Origin: Trichothermofontia sichuanensis B231
Lineage (GTDB): Bacteria; Cyanobacteriota; Cyanobacteriia; B231
Direction of reading: 5' to 3'
DNA length: 64,000 nucleotides
Assembly: GCF_026240635.1 (NCBI RefSeq)
Contig: NZ_CP110848.1
Coordinates: 684,501 to 748,500 of the forward strand
Shown here: in pieces, positions 16,661 to 25,724 of the stretch
Position numbering within the stretch: the stretch's first letter is position 1
Layout of the letters: the number at the start of each line of letters is the position of its first letter
The notes under the pieces: generated by a model
Database searches by the model: none
What the model saw: only the letters and a program-made list of their open reading frames with translations
What the model was told of the DNA's origin: nothing
Made by a program: the position numbers and the translations under genes

Positions 16661-17443
16661 ATGAAGCGCAGAATGCTGCTTAAAGGGGCTGCTCTGGGGA
16701 TGGCCGGGGGTGCCCTATCGCTAGGTTGGCAACAGCCGCCGGCGATCGCGGGGGTGACCTCCGGTTCTGCTCAATGGGGCTATACGGGACAGACAGGTCC
16801 CGAACATTGGGGGGAACTCTCGGCTGAATATCAAGCCTGTCAATTGGGCACTCACCAATCTCCGATTGATCTGAACGGGGCGATCGTGGCCGCGTTACCA
16901 CCCATCCGTCTGGACTACCAGGAAACCCCGCTGCGGATTGTTAATAATGGCCATACAATCCAGGTGAACTATGAACCAGGGAGCACCTTAACGATCGGCG
17001 ATCAAACCTTTGAGTTGCTCCAATTCCATTTTCACCATCCCAGCGAGCACCTCGTGCAGGGCAAAGCCGCTGACATGGAACTCCATCTGGTACATCGCAA
17101 TGCGTCAGGTGTGCTGGCAGTGGTGGGGGTTTTGCTCACGGCTGGGGCCGAAAATCCGGTCATAAAATCCATTTTTGCCGCCATGCCCGATCGCCCTGGC
17201 CCAGAACAATTGCAATCCCAGGTCACCCTGAATGTGCAGGATTTATTACCAGCCGATCTAGGGTCCTATCGCTACTCTGGTTCTCTGACGACACCCCCCT
17301 GTTCCGAAGAGGTCAGTTGGATTATATTACAGCAACCCGTTACCCTTTCCTCATCCCAAATTCGCCAATTTGCAAGCCTCTTCCCCGGCAACGCCCGCCC
17401 TGTTCAGGCTCTCAACCAACGCTTTTTACTGCGATCGCCTTAA
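16661..17443 (+). CDS. ecaA: alpha-type carbonic anhydrase, exported
   Basis: 260 residues. Catalyses CO2/bicarbonate interconversion in the periplasm or outside the cell. The N-terminus MKRRMLLKGAALGMAGGALSLG has a twin-arginine-like pattern (RR-x-x-L-K) followed by a hydrophobic stretch ending near AIA, suggesting Tat export. The alpha-class zinc histidines are in FHFHHPSEH (two) and MELHLVH (third). Other family marks are SPIDL near residue 66, NNGHTIQV, and SLTTPPCSEEVSW near the C-terminus, carrying the conserved Thr of the active site. All catalytic residues I can check are present. A MITE-like repeat begins 12 bp after the stop. Together with the cyanobacterial context it fits carbon acquisition or pH balance. 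Confidence 0.9.
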   Translation: MKRRMLLKGAALGMAGGALSLGWQQPPAIAGVTSGSAQWGYTGQTGPEHWGELSAEYQACQLGTHQSPIDLNGAIVAALPPIRLDYQETPLRIVNNGHTIQVNYEPGSTLTIGDQTFELLQFHFHHPSEHLVQGKAADMELHLVHRNASGVLAVVGVLLTAGAENPVIKSIFAAMPDRPGPEQLQSQVTLNVQDLLPADLGSYRYSGSLTTPPCSEEVSWIILQQPVTLSSSQIRQFASLFPGNARPVQALNQRFLLRSP

Positions 17444-17455
17444 CGGTAACCTCAC

Positions 17456-17626
17456 TTACAGCCTTTACCCCAATCGTAAGGACCAGTTTTACCTGGGTAG
17501 GCTGGGTACATTCCCCTAGTGCGACCCTCCCCGCTTGGGAGAAGGGCTTGGGGGACGCGGGCTGCCAGTCGGATCAAGAGAGCCAAACCTTAACGGTGTA
17601 CTGAGTAAATTAGGTAAAGGCTGTAA
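17456..17626 (+). repeat. MITE-like repeat family A, copy A2 (shortened)
   Basis: Begins TTACAGCCTTTACC and ends GGTAAAGGCTGTAA, an inverted terminal pair. Internal blocks match A3 and A4 but one palindromic segment is deleted. The 11-mer TAACGGTAACC occurs at 17441-17451 and again at 17624-17634, overlapping the right end, which could be a long flanking duplication or coincidence. Confidence 0.65.
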
Positions 17627-17714
17627 CGGTAACCAAACTATTTAGTCAGCATCTCGACATAATGTTAGCCAGTTCACCTGCTAATTAAACATTCAAAATG
17701 GCTGGAGTTGTAGT

Positions 17715-18242
17715 ATGAGTTACCCCCTGGTTGGCATCATTATGGGTAGTGATTCGGATCTGCCAACGATGCAGGCAGCGATTGCCGTGTGTGAGGAATT
17801 TGGTGTCGCCTGTGAGGTGGCGATCGTCTCGGCCCATCGGACACCAGAGCGGATGGTTGCCTATGCGAAAGAAGCCCATCGTCGCGGCTTAAAGGTGATT
17901 ATTGCCGGGGCAGGGGGAGCAGCCCACTTGCCGGGAATGGTGGCTTCGTTGACGCCCCTCCCTGTGATTGGCGTTCCCGTACCGAGTCGCCATTTGCAGG
18001 GGGTGGATTCGTTGTACTCTATTGTGCAAATGCCAGCGGGTATTCCCGTGGCTACAGTCGCGATCGGAAACGCGCAAAATGCTGGTTTACTGGCCGTGCA
18101 AATGTTGGCGATCCAGGATGGCAATTTACTGACCAAAGTCGAGCAGTATCGCCAGGGATTAACCAAAAGGGTGATGGCGAAACAGGAACGGCTGGATCAG
18201 GTAGGCTATCAGGCCTATTTGCAATCAGAATTGGGCCATTGA
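17715..18242 (+). CDS. purE: N5-carboxyaminoimidazole ribonucleotide mutase (PurE class I)
   Basis: 175 residues, standard for class I PurE, which converts N5-CAIR to CAIR in purine synthesis. Signature segments are [13 protein letters not shown] (9-20), [10 protein letters not shown] (about 40-49) with the catalytic histidine, [16 protein letters not shown] (about 66-81), [21 protein letters not shown] and [12 protein letters not shown]. All key residues are visible. A GGAG motif sits 7-8 bp before ATG 17715. No other purine gene adjoins it; the gene lies alone between two family-A repeats. Confidence 0.95.
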   Translation: MSYPLVGIIMGSDSDLPTMQAAIAVCEEFGVACEVAIVSAHRTPERMVAYAKEAHRRGLKVIIAGAGGAAHLPGMVASLTPLPVIGVPVPSRHLQGVDSLYSIVQMPAGIPVATVAIGNAQNAGLLAVQMLAIQDGNLLTKVEQYRQGLTKRVMAKQERLDQVGYQAYLQSELGH

Positions 18243-18248
18243 CCCCAG

Positions 18249-18473
18249 TTACAGCCTTTACCTCAATCATGAAGTACAGTTTTACAAAGGTAGCATGGGT
18301 GCAGCCCGCTGGTGTGGCCCTCACCCTAAATCCCTCTCGCGCTCTGGCAGAGGGACTTGAAAGTCAGGCTCCCTTTCTCCCCACTTGGGAGAAGGGGTTG
18401 GGGGATGAGAGCTGCCACTAGGATCCAGATCCAAACCTTAATTGTGTACTGAGTAAATTAGGTAAAAGCTATA
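18249..18473 (+). repeat. MITE-like repeat family A, copy A3
   Basis: Starts TTACAGCCTTTACCTCAATC, only 6 bp after the purE stop, and ends AGGTAAAAGCTATA, a slightly decayed inverted copy. It contains a palindromic CTCTCGCGCTCTGGCAGAG block and a CCCACTTGGGAGAAGGGG block. It may serve as the purE terminator, but no U-tract follows either hairpin. Confidence 0.7.
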
Positions 18474-18917
18474 TCAGGAGTTATTTGTTGACTGCATTGC
18501 AGGATTAATCCCCTTCTCCCCAGCTTCTCCCAATCTGGGAGAAGGGGGTTAGCGAATGAGGGTTTTGGGTTTAATTACACTCACCGACTGAGCTTTTAAC
18601 AACCTCTTCCCCCTCCCCCTGAGAGAGAGGGGCTGGGCTGATTGGCTGACAAAACTCGAACTGCCCTGACCCCCACCCCTTTCCCAGAGCCGGCGAGGTT
18701 TTGTGGTGCAAGTCCCTTCGCCCTTAGTGGGAGAGGGAATTTAGGAGTGAGGATAGAGCAGTGAGAAGTGAGGGCAACTGAGTGACTATCTCTGTTCTCT
18801 TTTTTCGCTCGTCTCTGTCCTCAAGATACAAGGGTGACGGCCACATCAGAAGATGCACCCAGCCTACCAACCTAAAACGGTACTTTATGATTAAGATAAA
18901 AGTTGTACCGGCTCTTC
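18474..18917. other. repeat-rich spacer upstream of the ABC exporter
   Basis: Part of an 875-bp gene-free gap between purE and the ABC exporter. It holds fragments of pyrimidine-rich palindromes (CCCCTTCTCCCC...GGGAGAAGGGG near 18512-18550 and CCCCTCCCCCTGAGAGAG near 18610), then family C at 18642 and family D at 18918. No open frame with coding character is seen. Confidence 0.6.
18642..18760 (+). repeat. MITE-like repeat family C, copy C1 (decayed)
   Basis: Shares TTGGCTGACAAAACTCGAAC at its left end and the following CCCACCCCTTTCCCAGAGC-type core with the better preserved copy at 58869-59015. The right terminus is not recognisable. Confidence 0.5.
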
Positions 18918-18960
18918 GGAGTTTAGGGTGGGGGTGCTACTTGCCCCCACCCTAAACTCC
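18918..18960 (+). repeat. long perfect hairpin, family D copy D1
   Basis: A 17-bp perfect stem (GGAGTTTAGGGTGGGGG and its complement) with a 9-nt loop TGCTACTTG. The following 45 bp are nearly identical to those after copy D2 at 44713-44757. A third hairpin of the family is at 31406-31450. No T-run follows, so it is not a simple terminator. Confidence 0.7.
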
Positions 18961-19117
18961 GCGTTTCCGATCGCTTATTTGTAGTTGCTGATACTGTTTA
19001 CCTCAAAATTGCACAAGAGTCGTTGTATCTTTATTCCTAATCGTATAGATTTTTCAAAATTTTGGTAATGGATGTCCTAGAATAGAATTAGAATTCCATC
19101 GATATTATTAAATCCTA

Positions 19118-20974
19118 ATGGATGGTTATAAAGCCTTGCCCTCTAGCCAAAAATCTGAAAATGATTGGCAATTATTTCTACGATTGGTACCCTATGTCCG
19201 GCGTAGCCTAAGGCCATTCGTAGTTTCTATGTTGCTACTGATCCCGCTCTCAGCAGCGGGGGCAGTGCAGCCGATTTTGATTGGGCAGGCAATCTCATTA
19301 ATTCGCCAAGATCCGGTAATGGGTTTTCTGGCGGGGAAATCTTTAAATGCAGGGCTAAACTGGGTGATTAGTGGCCTACTGGTGACAGTAGTAGTGCGGC
19401 TGCTGTTGGGATCAGTGCAGGGGTATCTGGTGCAGCGGGTCGGTCAGGAGATTACTGCCGAAATTCGCGATGATTTGTTTGACCATGTCACCTCACTGGC
19501 AATGGCCTTTTTCGATCGCACCCCCGTGGGCCGCCTTATCACTCGCCTAACCAGTGATGTGGAAGCCCTAGGGGATGTGTTCTCCACTGGCGCGATTGGG
19601 ATTGTGAGTGATTTATTTGCGGTGTTGGCGATCGTTATTGCCATGTTTTTTAGCCAGTGGTTGCTGGCCCTAATGCTGTGCATTTTTCTGTTACCCGTCA
19701 GTTATTTGATTCTCTACTTTCAACGACAATATCGCCAAGCGAATTATCGAGCACGGGACGAGTTATCTGCACTCAACTCTATGCTACAAGAAAATATTAT
19801 GGGCATTGGGGTAGTGCAACTATTCCGCCGAGAAAAGTTGAATGCTGATCTGTTTCGCAACACCAATCAGAAGTATATCCGCGAAGTCGATAAAACCATT
19901 TTCCACGACTCAGCGGTATCAGCGACGTTAGAGTGGATTTCCCTAGTTGCGATCGCGGGCGTGCTTGGTCTCGGTAGTCTCCTCGTTATCCAGGGGCAAT
20001 TGACCTTTGGTGTCCTATCGTCCTTCATTCTTTTTTCGCAGCGGCTGTTTGATCCCCTGCGCCGGTTTGCTGAAAAATTTACGATGTTGCAGTCTGGCTT
20101 TACGGCTGTAGAACGGATTCGCGATTTATTAAATGAACCGATCGCAATCCGCGATCCAGAACCCCTCGAGACGGGTTTAACGAATCATCCATCCTTAAAG
20201 TCTTCAGTTTCTGGAAACTTTCCCTTATGGAAATCGGGTGATCAACGGGGTGAAATTCGCTTTGAACACGTATCCTTTGCCTACAAAGCCGGGGATTACG
20301 TCCTCAAAGATCTCAATTTCACGATTCAACCTGGTGAGAAAGTCGCCCTTGTGGGTCCGACGGGGGCTGGGAAAAGTTCAATCATTCGCCTCCTCTGTCG
20401 TTTATATGAACCCACCGCAGGCCGTATTCTAATTGATGGCATTGATATCCGCGATCTGCGCCAACAGGATCTCCGTCGCTATTTGGGGGTTATCCTGCAA
20501 GATGGTTTCCTATTTACTGGTGATGTGAGCAGCAACATTGCCCTCGGTGAACCCTACTCAGAGGCCGAAATCCGGGCCGCGGCTGAACAAACCAATGTTG
20601 CCGCTTTCATCGAACGTCTGCCCCAAGGCTATGCTACCCCCCTGCGGGAACGGGGGACCAACCTCTCAGCGGGCCAAAAACAACTCCTTTCCTTTGCCCG
20701 TGTCGCCATCCGCAATCCAGAGATCCTAGTCCTCGATGAGGCCACTGCCAACCTGGATGTTCATACCGAATTCCTGATTCAAGCGGCACTCGATCGGTTA
20801 ATGGTCGATCGCACCGCGATTATTATTGCTCACCGCTTGTCTACCATTCGCTCGGTGGATCGGATTCTGGTCCTGAAGCACGGTCAATTGGTAGAATCCG
20901 GTGACCACGAAACCCTACTCGCTCAAGGGGGGCTGTACGCCAGCCTTTACTATCTCCAGCAATTAGGGCATTAA
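19118..20974 (+). CDS. ABC exporter, fused permease and ATPase (MsbA/multidrug type)
   Basis: 618 residues: an N-terminal transmembrane domain (about 35-330, six predicted segments, e.g. SMLLLIPLSAAGAVQPILIG and VSDLFAVLAIVIAMFF) and a C-terminal nucleotide-binding domain. ATPase motifs are Walker A GPTGAGKSS (about 413), Q-loop GVILQDGFLF, signature NLSAGQKQL, Walker B ILVLDEATANLD and H-loop IIAHRLST. Half-transporters of this layout work as homo- or heterodimers exporting lipids, drugs or peptides; the substrate is unknown. The coupling segment QRRVGQEITAEIRDDLFDH type is intact. The start MDGYKALPSS has no clear Shine-Dalgarno. It is followed 120 bp later by an outer-membrane transporter gene, not obviously functionally linked. 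Confidence 0.92.
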   Translation: MDGYKALPSSQKSENDWQLFLRLVPYVRRSLRPFVVSMLLLIPLSAAGAVQPILIGQAISLIRQDPVMGFLAGKSLNAGLNWVISGLLVTVVVRLLLGSVQGYLVQRVGQEITAEIRDDLFDHVTSLAMAFFDRTPVGRLITRLTSDVEALGDVFSTGAIGIVSDLFAVLAIVIAMFFSQWLLALMLCIFLLPVSYLILYFQRQYRQANYRARDELSALNSMLQENIMGIGVVQLFRREKLNADLFRNTNQKYIREVDKTIFHDSAVSATLEWISLVAIAGVLGLGSLLVIQGQLTFGVLSSFILFSQRLFDPLRRFAEKFTMLQSGFTAVERIRDLLNEPIAIRDPEPLETGLTNHPSLKSSVSGNFPLWKSGDQRGEIRFEHVSFAYKAGDYVLKDLNFTIQPGEKVALVGPTGAGKSSIIRLLCRLYEPTAGRILIDGIDIRDLRQQDLRRYLGVILQDGFLFTGDVSSNIALGEPYSEAEIRAAAEQTNVAAFIERLPQGYATPLRERGTNLSAGQKQLLSFARVAIRNPEILVLDEATANLDVHTEFLIQAALDRLMVDRTAIIIAHRLSTIRSVDRILVLKHGQLVESGDHETLLAQGGLYASLYYLQQLGH

Positions 20975-21094
20975 GGGACAAAGGTTAGCCGCCAACCTGG
21001 ATTTGGAGATTCGGTCGGATACCCCTATGCTGGTCAGCATTAGACGGATCAGTCGGGACTTTAGTGGGATAGTCTTTAGTGGGATAAATGACTA

Positions 21095-22900
21095 ATGGCT
21101 AGACAGGCAAAGCGACAAGCGTGGGTGGCGTGGCGAACACACCGTCGCAATCGAGACTCTTCTCGCCTGATTGGCAAAACCTGCTTAACACTGGTGGGCG
21201 TGGGCATCGGGAGTTGGTTGAGTAGCCCCGCAATCGCGCTTCACCACGGGAGCATCGCCCAGAATCCTCCGACCCCAATGCCTGGCACACCGCCGCCCCT
21301 CGTAGACCCGCCCACCCTGACCCCCTTGGGGCCAGAGGATTTCCTCACCCCCACGGCTCCTCCCCTCCCGGATGTGCCGACACCACCGTCAGCGGTAGAA
21401 CCTGACGGGGATGTTCCTGCCACGATCGTCGTCAATGCCTTTGAATTTGAGGGCAATACGGCCTTTAGTGATGCGGAATTAGCTGAAATTACGCAAGGGT
21501 TTGTGAGCAGAGAAATTAGCTTTTCTGAACTCTTAAGCGCGCGATCGGCCATCACCCAACACTACATTGATCAGGGGTTTATTACCTCTGGAGCCTTCAT
21601 CCCCCCACAAACTCTGGATCGGGGGACCGTGACTATCCAAATTCTGGAAGGTTTGGTTGAGCAGATTAATATCACGGGGAACCGACGGTTGAGGCCCGAA
21701 TATATTCGCCGTCGGCTGGCGATCGCGACTGAGGCCCCGCTGAATGTCAACCGGCTATTGGCAGCTTTGCAACTATTGCGTCTTAATCCTCTGATTGCTA
21801 ACCTGTCTGCTGAACTGGCAACGGGGGTGCAACCGGGGACCAGCATCCTGGAAGTGCAGGTGACAGAAGCTGATTCTTTGCATATCGATCTTCAAGCGGA
21901 CAATGGCCGTAATCCCAGTGTAGGTACCTTCCGGCGCGGGGTCACGGTAACCGAGGGTAACCTGTTGGGGTGGGGAGATGAACTGCGACTCACCTATGCC
22001 AACACCGATGGTAGTGATCAGTTTGAGGGGCGGTATACATTGCCGATCAATGCCGGTAATGGCACCCTGAGTTTTTATGTTGATTACAACGACAGCACGG
22101 TCATTACGCCTCCCTTTGATGTGTTGGACATTCAGGCTAATTCTTGGGACACCGAATTCACCTATCGGCAACCGTTATATCAAACCCCTAGCCAGGAGTT
22201 GGCAATTGGTCTCACCCTTGCTCGTCGCGAAGGTTTTAATTATCTACTGGATACGCCCTTTCCTCTCTCGCCGGGAGCTAATGATCAGGGGGAAACGCGA
22301 TTGGCGATCGCTCGTTTTTTCCAGGAATGGCTCGATCGCGATCGTCGCAGTGTCCTGGCCTTGCGATCGCAATTCAGCCTGGGGACTAGCCTCTTCAACG
22401 CCACGGTGAATAATGAGGGGCCGGATGGGCAATTTTGGGCATGGCGGGGACAGGCACAATGGTTACGATTGTTGGCTCCGGATACGGTGGTATTACTGCG
22501 ATCGGATATACAATTGGCGGCTAATCCTTTAGTGCCCCTAGAACAATTTGGGCTAGGAGGACACGATACCGTGCGGGGCTATCCCCAAAATTATTTACTC
22601 AGTGATAGTGGGGTCTTTGCCTCCGCGGAGTTACGCTTCCCGATCCTGCGGGTTCCCCGTGAGCAAACCCTGGTGCAACTCACCCCCTTTATCGACTTTG
22701 GCACCGCCTGGAATCACAGCGGTAATCCGGGCGTGCGCACAAGTACCCTATTGGGAGCTGGCTTAGGCTTACGTTGGCAGCAGGGAGACACCCTCACAAT
22801 GCGGCTGGATTACGGGATTCCCTTAATCAACGGGGAGAAGGAGGATAATACATTGCAGGAAAAAGGGCTTTATTTTGCGATCGTGTTACAGCCATTTTGA
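21095..22900 (+). CDS. FhaC/ShlB-type outer-membrane transporter (two-partner secretion, Omp85 superfamily)
   Basis: 601 residues. A basic N-terminus and hydrophobic segment (TCLTLVGVGIGSWLSSPAIA) act as an export signal. A Pro-rich linker (about 60-110) precedes a POTRA_2/ShlB domain starting VVNAFEFEGNTAF (about 118), and then a 16-strand barrel. The barrel shows the conserved VRGY tetrad in GGHDTVRGYPQ, which lies in loop L6 and controls secretion, and ends in an aromatic residue (VLQPF). Such proteins export one large adhesin or hemolysin (TpsA) partner; none is encoded next door, although an RTX-repeat remnant lies about 600 bp downstream. A 15-bp-period duplication (21059-21086) sits just before the start codon. 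Confidence 0.9.
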   Translation: MARQAKRQAWVAWRTHRRNRDSSRLIGKTCLTLVGVGIGSWLSSPAIALHHGSIAQNPPTPMPGTPPPLVDPPTLTPLGPEDFLTPTAPPLPDVPTPPSAVEPDGDVPATIVVNAFEFEGNTAFSDAELAEITQGFVSREISFSELLSARSAITQHYIDQGFITSGAFIPPQTLDRGTVTIQILEGLVEQINITGNRRLRPEYIRRRLAIATEAPLNVNRLLAALQLLRLNPLIANLSAELATGVQPGTSILEVQVTEADSLHIDLQADNGRNPSVGTFRRGVTVTEGNLLGWGDELRLTYANTDGSDQFEGRYTLPINAGNGTLSFYVDYNDSTVITPPFDVLDIQANSWDTEFTYRQPLYQTPSQELAIGLTLARREGFNYLLDTPFPLSPGANDQGETRLAIARFFQEWLDRDRRSVLALRSQFSLGTSLFNATVNNEGPDGQFWAWRGQAQWLRLLAPDTVVLLRSDIQLAANPLVPLEQFGLGGHDTVRGYPQNYLLSDSGVFASAELRFPILRVPREQTLVQLTPFIDFGTAWNHSGNPGVRTSTLLGAGLGLRWQQGDTLTMRLDYGIPLINGEKEDNTLQEKGLYFAIVLQPF

Positions 22901-22972
22901 GCGGGCTGATTCGCCCCTAGGGTAGGGCCTTGCTAGCAGATTCGGTAGAAGTGAAAGTCGCCGCGCATAGGG

Positions 22973-23524
22973 TTACGGAAACACTTTCACTGCTAATCCT
23001 TCCACTAGCAGCTTAGTTGCCATTGTGGCGAGTTGGCCCACAAACTGGGAAGTTGGGGTCAAGATCTGTCCATCCAATAGCAACATGGCGAGGCCATGCA
23101 CGATCGACCAACAGGCAAGGGCGATTTGCTTGGGATCATCGGCCCGGATAACTCCTTGTTGTTGACAGCGGCTAACCACGTTGACTAATACCATGAATGC
23201 TTGCCCCTTAGCGGTCAGTTCGGGAGTACCGTGTTCAGCACGGCGGGTGAAACCATCGATGAGTGTGGATAGCGTGGCTCCAAGCTCTTCCTCTGGCTCA
23301 ATAGCTGGTGGCAGCGTGGTTCGATAGGCTCCAAACATCAGGCGAAAAAGGTTTGGGTGTTCCCACGCAAACTGGATATAACCAATACCGATATCCTGTA
23401 GTTGCTGGAGCGGATCAGACGGGGACTGCTGAAGGTTGGCCTCTAGCGCTTGGCGTAGCATCCGAAAGCCTTCCTCTGAAACAGCAGCCAACAGATCATC
23501 ATTCTCTTTCATCTCCTCCGCCAA
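22973..23524 (-). pseudogene. TetR/AcrR-family regulator fragment lacking the DNA-binding domain
   Basis: 183 residues corresponding to the C-terminal ligand-binding part (WHG-type) of a TetR regulator. Homology starts around KENDDLLAAVSEEGFRML, which in intact members follows directly after the helix-turn-helix. The roughly 45-residue HTH is missing. The codon immediately upstream in frame is TAG (23527-23525), and beyond it the sequence reads as RTX repeats on the other strand. The only start is TTG 23524. Without its HTH it cannot act as a normal repressor. The breakpoint with the RTX fragment lies near 23510-23525. Confidence 0.75.
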
Positions 23525-24138
23525 CTATTGGTGGTACACCACCCGGTAATCCTGATGACAGTATCTTGATTGGTACTAGTGGGGGAGACCAGATTCAAGG
23601 GGGAAGTCGGCCAAATTTCATCGCTGGCCTCGGTGGTAATGATGTTCTTTCAGGTGGAGCAGGCAATGATACGATTCGAGGGGGTAAGGGTGCTGATGTT
23701 ATTGATGGTGAGGATGGTGATGATACGTGCTATGGCGATCGTGACGATGATATTGCAACAGGAGGTAAGGGTAACGACGTAATTTCTGGTGGCAAGGGTA
23801 ATGATCAATTATTTGGCGATGAGGGAGAGGATACCCTGCTTGGGGGGATTAGGATTGACGTACTAGAAGGTGGTCCAGGAACAGATGTGTTAATTTTATG
23901 GGCAGCAGAGGCTAATGCAGACCCCAATCAGGTCGATCGTCTCTTCTACAATGATCTGGAAGATTTTATTGGGTTGACGGACGGTTTAAGTTTTGACAGC
24001 CTCACCTTTGAGCTTGTCGATGCTGGTGCAGGCAGTGCTCCTGATACGCTGATTCGCATTGCTGGTGGACGTGCCTTAGGTATTGTCCTGGATACTATGC
24101 CGACAGATTTAAATCCACCTGATTTCGTAGCTGTTTAG
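23518..24138 (+). pseudogene. C-terminal fragment of an RTX (calcium-binding nonapeptide repeat) protein
   Basis: About 206 residues of open frame. After a Pro/Gly linker (PPPTIGGTPPGNPDD) come several GGxGxDxUx nonapeptides: GGNDVLSGGAGNDTIRGGKG and GGKGNDVISGGKGNDQLFGD. A terminal segment SFDSLTFELVDAGAG...IRIAGGRALGIVL is typical of the end of cyanobacterial RTX proteins. There is no credible start: the frame continues upstream only antisense to the TetR fragment. The N-terminal effector part has therefore been lost by a rearrangement at about 23510-23525. Intact relatives are exported by type I secretion. Confidence 0.7.
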
Positions 24139-24240
24139 GATTGAGCCTTCAGTGGAAAAGTAGAGGAGGGTCAGCTAGGCCCTTCTCCCAGGGTTACCTA
24201 TGCCATAAAAGTTTTGATAGTGTTTACCTAGTTAGTTGAT

Positions 24241-25110
24241 ATGAAACGAACAGCAGCTATAGTTACAACTCTATGGATTGCGATCGGGTTTCAATACAGA
24301 TAGGGTGATCTATCAGCCCATGCCCAAACAGTGAGAGGAAACTTTTGTAATGTTCAGAAAGATAGTGGTTGGTGGTTTTGGCGAACGGGCGATCTATCCA
24401 CAGACGCTTGCTCGATTTTGCTGAGCCGGTATTGTACCGACTCAGGATGTAGAGTTGTGAGTTCCGGTACCTATCTCTTGAATGGGAACAACAATGTTTA
24501 TGTCTCCTGTGGAAATTTTCAGGGTTCCTTTTCAGGTATGGGAGGTGATCCGTTTGATCAGGCTTATCAAAGTGTAATGAATCCATTTCAACCTTCCTGT
24601 ATTTTTCAGTCTTCCTGTATTTTTCAGTTGACTCGCTCTGGGAATCAACCTAGACAACCGACACCCGAACAACCGACTATCAATCCATCTGGCAGCAATT
24701 CTACTATTGCCCAGGAAATGCTTGCAGCCCATAACCAATGGCGATCGCGAGTTGGTGTCCCCCCTCTACGTTGGTCACCCCAACTGACTAGCTATGCCCA
24801 GGAGTGGGCTAACTATTTAGCCTCCACAGGGCAATTCAATCATCGTCCGCAGCAGCAATATGGTGAGAATCTGTTCTGGGGCAGTGGTCGGCGCTGGTCG
24901 CCTACAGAAGTCGTGAACGACTGGGGAAGTGAAGTCAGGGACTACGACTATGCCAGCAATCGCTGTCGCAGTGTTTGTGGCCACTATACCCAGGTAGTTT
25001 GGTCAAGAACGACTGAAGTGGGTTGTGCAGTCGGGCGATCGGGTAATCAAGAAGTCTGGGTTGGTAACTATCATCCCCCTGGAAATTTCATCGGCCAGCG
25101 GCCTTACTAA
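24241..25110 (+). pseudogene. secreted CAP/SCP-domain (PR-1-like) protein with an amber stop in its signal peptide
   Basis: From ATG 24241 the frame reads MKRTAAIVTTLWIAIGFQYR, then TAG (24301-24303), then GDLSAHAQTVRGNFCN and onward without interruption to 25110. The first part is a good Sec signal and AHA-Q a good cleavage site, so the stop lies inside the signal peptide of an otherwise complete 289-codon gene. Downstream initiation at GTG 24331 would give a 259-residue cytosolic product. The mature protein has a Cys-rich N-terminal part (about 30-100) and a CAP domain with AHNQWRSRVGVPPLRW, YGENLFWG and CGHYTQVVWSRTTEVGC. An 18-bp tandem duplication (24593-24628) repeats SCIFQS in frame. 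Function of bacterial CAP proteins is unclear. AT-rich context suggests an accessory gene. Confidence 0.75.
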
Positions 25111-25121
25111 AAGTTTCCTTA

Positions 25122-25724
25122 TCAATCAGGTTCAAAATTAACGATCGCATTTAGCGCTCTATCCAAGCTGCGAGAGTGGCTTCTAGCAACCTCAGCCTGC
25201 CAGTTTTGATGTACAAATCCGATCAGTTGACTATTGTAATCCCTACCAATTTTCGCCGTACTGTTTTTGGCAGGCACAATCGCATCGCGTAGATTACGTT
25301 TTTTTGATTTCCTGGTTAACTCAATCAAGAGGCGTTTAGGATCAGGGATGGCATCTAAATTATGAGGGATGAGGTTGACCGAGATGCCTAGAAACTTGGC
25401 AAACGCCTCGCGATGGGCTAGCAGCCAAGCTTCAACCTCTGTCACAGCAACTCGGAAAATTAGATTGGGGTGTTTTGGAGCAGATAGCCACTCGGTCAGG
25501 ATAGCAAGAGGGCACTCATATCGATCCAGATCCGTTAGGACTAGGTAGGGCGAACCTTTAGCCGCATGATTTATTCCTGGAAGAATTCGCTTGAGATAGC
25601 CATATCCTTGGCGTTTTAGGCACATTCCAATCACAAAAGGACGCTGAGACTGCTTAAGAATCTCCTTCAAAATGGCTTCACTGAGATCATCTTCAACGGC
25701 TAAGTTGATCGAAATATCCATCAT
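25122..25724 (-). CDS. DUF4276-like, TOPRIM-like protein paired with an AAA ATPase
   Basis: 200 residues. The spacing of acidic residues fits a TOPRIM-type metal site: E11 in LAVEDDLSEAIL, then D65 and D67 in LVLTDLDRYE, with E96/E98 in VTEVEAWLLA. The segment VEAWLLAHREAFAKFLG is characteristic of the DUF4276 family as I remember it. TOPRIM domains act as nucleases in OLD proteins and as the effector (AriB, DUF4435) in PARIS. Its ATG overlaps the TGA of the upstream ATPase gene (ATGA at 25724-25721), so the two products are made together. I infer a metal-dependent nuclease effector controlled by the ATPase. Family identification is by motif only. Confidence 0.65.
   Translation of the reverse strand: MMDISINLAVEDDLSEAILKEILKQSQRPFVIGMCLKRQGYGYLKRILPGINHAAKGSPYLVLTDLDRYECPLAILTEWLSAPKHPNLIFRVAVTEVEAWLLAHREAFAKFLGISVNLIPHNLDAIPDPKRLLIELTRKSKKRNLRDAIVPAKNSTAKIGRDYNSQLIGFVHQNWQAEVARSHSRSLDRALNAIVNFEPD

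Noticed and set aside
18249-18473. Family A repeat as a rho-independent terminator of purE
   Set aside because: Hairpins are present but no U-tract follows, and identical elements occur at places that are not gene ends.
23308-23517. Possible N-terminal extension of the RTX fragment
   Set aside because: It is entirely antisense to the TetR fragment, which has clear homology there.
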